Origin: Pseudoalteromonas sp. G4
Lineage (GTDB): Bacteria; Pseudomonadota; Gammaproteobacteria; Enterobacterales; Alteromonadaceae
Direction: 5' to 3'
Assembly: GCF_028875915.1 (NCBI RefSeq)
Contig: NZ_JAPEHW010000013.1
Span: forward strand, 1-64,000
Length of the DNA: 64,000 nucleotides
Of this stretch, positions 62,054 to 64,000 are shown piece by piece. How positions within the stretch are numbered: the stretch's first letter is position 1; each line of letters begins with the position of its first letter. Below the pieces are notes generated by a model. The model was not told where the DNA came from and ran no database searches. It worked only from the letters and a program-made list of their open reading frames with translations. The position numbers and the translations under genes were made by a program.

Positions 62054-62911
62054 CTAAAACCGTAGTATCGCTTGTGCTTGCGCTTCACTTTTTGTTAAAG
62101 CCAAAAGCGTTGGACCTGCGCCAGAAATGGCAACCACTTCTGCACCTAATGCTGGTAATGCCGCCTTGGCTTCGCTAAAGCCTGCAATCAGAGATTGGCG
62201 ATATGGCTCAGCAAGTTCGTCTTTCATCAGGGCTATTGCGCTATCAAATTGCCCGCTTAAACATAACGCAGTAAACGCGCTTAAACGCTGACCATAATTA
62301 ATGCTAGTGTGCATGCTGACTTCTTTTGGCAGCACAGCGCGTGCTTTTGCGGTATTCAGTGCAAAGCCTGGGTAGGCAACAACTAATTGCCAATTTTCAT
62401 CTGTTGGTAACGCCAGTGAATTATTTGGCACTAAATCACCGCACAATTGCAAACCACCTAAATAACAAGGTGCAATGTTATCGTAGTGGCGACCACCACT
62501 GACTTTTTCTTCAAAATCAGCCATTAATGCCAATAACTGTTTTTGAGAAAGGTTAGTATTAGCAAACTTATCAAGTGCCGCAAATGCAGCAACTACAGAG
62601 CACGCACTTGAACCTAAGCCCGAACCAACCGGTAAGTTTTTCTTTAATTCCAGTTTACATGCTGGCATATCGCTTGAAACATGTTCACGGAAATGCACTA
62701 AACACTGATAAGCAAGATTATCCTCTTTAGGACCAGCCAGTTTTTCAGCGTATTTTCCACTACATACAAATTCGTCTTGGCCTGAATCGCTTGCACCAAT
62801 CGCAACAATATCACCAAGTAGCGCGCCACTTACTGGCGCAAGTGCTGCGCCAAGTAAGTCAAAACCAACTGCAAAGTTGCCACTGGATGCGGGTGCATAA
62901 ACTTCAATCAT
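62054..62911 (-). CDS. thrB: homoserine kinase ThrB, truncated at the C-terminus
   Basis: ThrB phosphorylates homoserine. The GHMP kinase motifs are intact: the N-terminal ASSGNFAVGFDLLG, the ATP loop NLPVGSGLGSSACSVVAAF (~88) and ISGAGPTLLAL (~262). The frame then stops after QAQAILRF at 285 residues. The family C-terminus is visible in another frame: YGFSHICKIDNRGTRVLEKG and on to a stop at 61984-61986. By comparison with E. coli (recalled) about 11 residues are missing, which fits a 32-nt deletion. Adding it restores a 319-residue protein whose end overlaps thrC. Loss of about 34 residues may impair activity. Confidence 0.9.
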   Translation of the reverse strand: MIEVYAPASSGNFAVGFDLLGAALAPVSGALLGDIVAIGASDSGQDEFVCSGKYAEKLAGPKEDNLAYQCLVHFREHVSSDMPACKLELKKNLPVGSGLGSSACSVVAAFAALDKFANTNLSQKQLLALMADFEEKVSGGRHYDNIAPCYLGGLQLCGDLVPNNSLALPTDENWQLVVAYPGFALNTAKARAVLPKEVSMHTSINYGQRLSAFTALCLSGQFDSAIALMKDELAEPYRQSLIAGFSEAKAALPALGAEVVAISGAGPTLLALTKSEAQAQAILRF

Positions 62912-62920
62912 CACCTTCTC

Positions 62921-64000
62921 CTACGGCAGTGTTTTTAAAATATCAGCAAATACGCCTGCTGCAGTAACTTCTGCGCCAGCGCCATAACCACGAATGACAA
63001 ATGGTTTTGGCTGATAGTATTGGCTTAAGATTGCCAGTGCATTTTCACCGTCACGCACACTGTTAAGTGCATCTTCTTTAGTAACCGCTTGAATACCTAC
63101 TTTACATTTACCATCTTTGATTGAACCGACATAACGCAACACTTTGCCTTCAGCTTTTGCTGACTCAACACGCGCTGTAAATTCAGCATCCAGCTCAGGC
63201 AGTCGTGCCATAAATTCGTCAACACTTGACCCCTCAGCAAAATTTGGTGATACCACAGGTTCAACGTCAATATCATCAAGCTCAAGCTGTAGTCCAGATT
63301 CACGGGCAATAATAAGTAACTTACGCGCCACATCCATGCCTGATAAATCATCTCGCGGATCTGGCTCGGTAAAGCCATTCTCTTTTGCTTGTTTGGTTGC
63401 TGCGCTCAAGCTTAAGCCATCTTCTACTACACCAAACATATACGACAACGAACCACTTAAAATACCATTAAAGCTCAGTAATTTATCGCCAGCTCCAAAC
63501 AGCAACTGCAAGTTATCAAGCACAGGTAAGCCTGCACCTACATTTGTTTCGTATAAAAATTTACGACCTGTTTTTTGTGTTGCTGCAACTAAAGATTGGT
63601 AATATGACTGCGAGCTTGTATTTGCTTTTTTGTTTGCCGCTACCACGTGGAAACCTGCATTAATAAAATCTAAATACTGATCTGCTAAGAACTGTGATGA
63701 TGAACAATCAACCAACACAGGGTTAATTAAATGGTTTTCTTTTACAAATTGCTCAACCGCTTTTAAATCAAAGCTCTGCTGTGAATCGGCAAGTTGCATT
63801 TGCCAGTTATTAAAATCTACACCGTCACTATCAAGTAGCATTTGACGCGAGTTTGCAACGCCATACAGATTCAGTTTGATATTACGTTTTTTCAGCCATT
63901 CTTGCTGGCGTTGTAGCTGGCTAACCAGCTCTTTACCCACTAAACCACAGCCGAGTAAAAATACATCTATAGAAGGCACATGAGTAAAGAAGTTTTCATG
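62921..64000 (-). CDS. thrA: bifunctional aspartokinase I/homoserine dehydrogenase I, C-terminal part (cut by window edge)
   Basis: The visible part is the homoserine dehydrogenase half, read in frame through the window edge ([19 protein letters not shown]). It has the NAD(P) motif [15 protein letters not shown], the catalytic region [12 protein letters not shown] and [22 protein letters not shown], and ends [22 protein letters not shown]. The continuous frame and the similarity to ThrA rather than a stand-alone Hom indicate the fused enzyme, with the kinase half beyond 64000. It leads the thrABC operon, 9 bp before thrB. Confidence 0.93.
   Translation of the reverse strand, partial: HENFFTHVPSIDVFLLGCGLVGKELVSQLQRQQEWLKKRNIKLNLYGVANSRQMLLDSDGVDFNNWQMQLADSQQSFDLKAVEQFVKENHLINPVLVDCSSSQFLADQYLDFINAGFHVVAANKKANTSSQSYYQSLVAATQKTGRKFLYETNVGAGLPVLDNLQLLFGAGDKLLSFNGILSGSLSYMFGVVEDGLSLSAATKQAKENGFTEPDPRDDLSGMDVARKLLIIARESGLQLELDDIDVEPVVSPNFAEGSSVDEFMARLPELDAEFTARVESAKAEGKVLRYVGSIKDGKCKVGIQAVTKEDALNSVRDGENALAILSQYYQPKPFVIRGYGAGAEVTAAGVFADILKTLP

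Noticed and set aside
63144-63602. 152-codon plus-strand open frame across thrA
   Set aside because: It is serine-rich, as expected of an antisense shadow, and lies inside the conserved homoserine dehydrogenase.

Overview
The window is 64 kb of chromosome from a gammaproteobacterium of the order Alteromonadales, most likely Pseudoalteromonas or a close relative. This is judged from the AT-rich coding sequence, the protein sequences (BarA, RelA, SrmB, FldB and a DUF3545 protein) and gene blocks that match the E. coli/Shewanella order. Coding density is high. I saw no rRNA, tRNA, CRISPR array, prophage or insertion sequence.

Layout. 0-10.5 kb: eno, pyrG, mazG, relA and rlmD on the minus strand, with barA divergent. 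10.5-19 kb: a long minus-strand run rpoE-rseA-rseB-rseC-lepA-lepB-rnc-era-recO-pdxJ (envelope stress, translation, membrane protein maturation, RNA processing). 19.3-24.8 kb: nadB, ygfX-sdhE, ygfZ-slyD, small membrane and DUF481 proteins and a YciU homologue. 24.9-38.3 kb: the most accessory part. It holds one RND efflux pair, an enoyl-CoA hydratase, an LrgA/LrgB pair, a phospholipase D lipoprotein, and a TetR regulator followed by a second, divergent-type RND pair with three matching palindromic operators. 38.5-48.4 kb: an HDOD protein, lysS, prfB (with its programmed frameshift), recJ, dsbC, xerD, fldB, trmN6 and srmB. 48.4-55.7 kb: two paralogous secreted TPR proteins, ada, a broken GH63 glycosidase (ygjK), a membrane diguanylate cyclase and yaaA. 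55.9-64 kb: tal, pgi, a DUF3545 protein, a second DUF481 protein, ung and the thrABC operon (thrA cut by the window edge).

The most striking observation is a set of frame-breaking lesions in otherwise normal genes. rseA carries an exact 61-bp tandem duplication that replaces its C-terminus. thrB and ygjK each appear to have lost about 32 nt (inferred from remembered family sequences), with the conserved continuation visible in another frame. The convergent genes fldB and trmN6 have lost the spacer between them, so each reads antisense into the other. A possible fifth lesion sits at the start of the first RND adaptor gene. These could be true mutations, for example in a mutator or laboratory strain, or assembly errors. 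Raw reads would decide.

For a possible new system, the best candidate is the pair of secreted TPR paralogues. One lies directly upstream of a membrane diguanylate cyclase, separated by a 21-bp perfect palindrome, and may form a split periplasmic-sensor/c-di-GMP module. A second is the TetR/RND operon, whose pump lacks the usual Asp-Asp-Lys proton relay.
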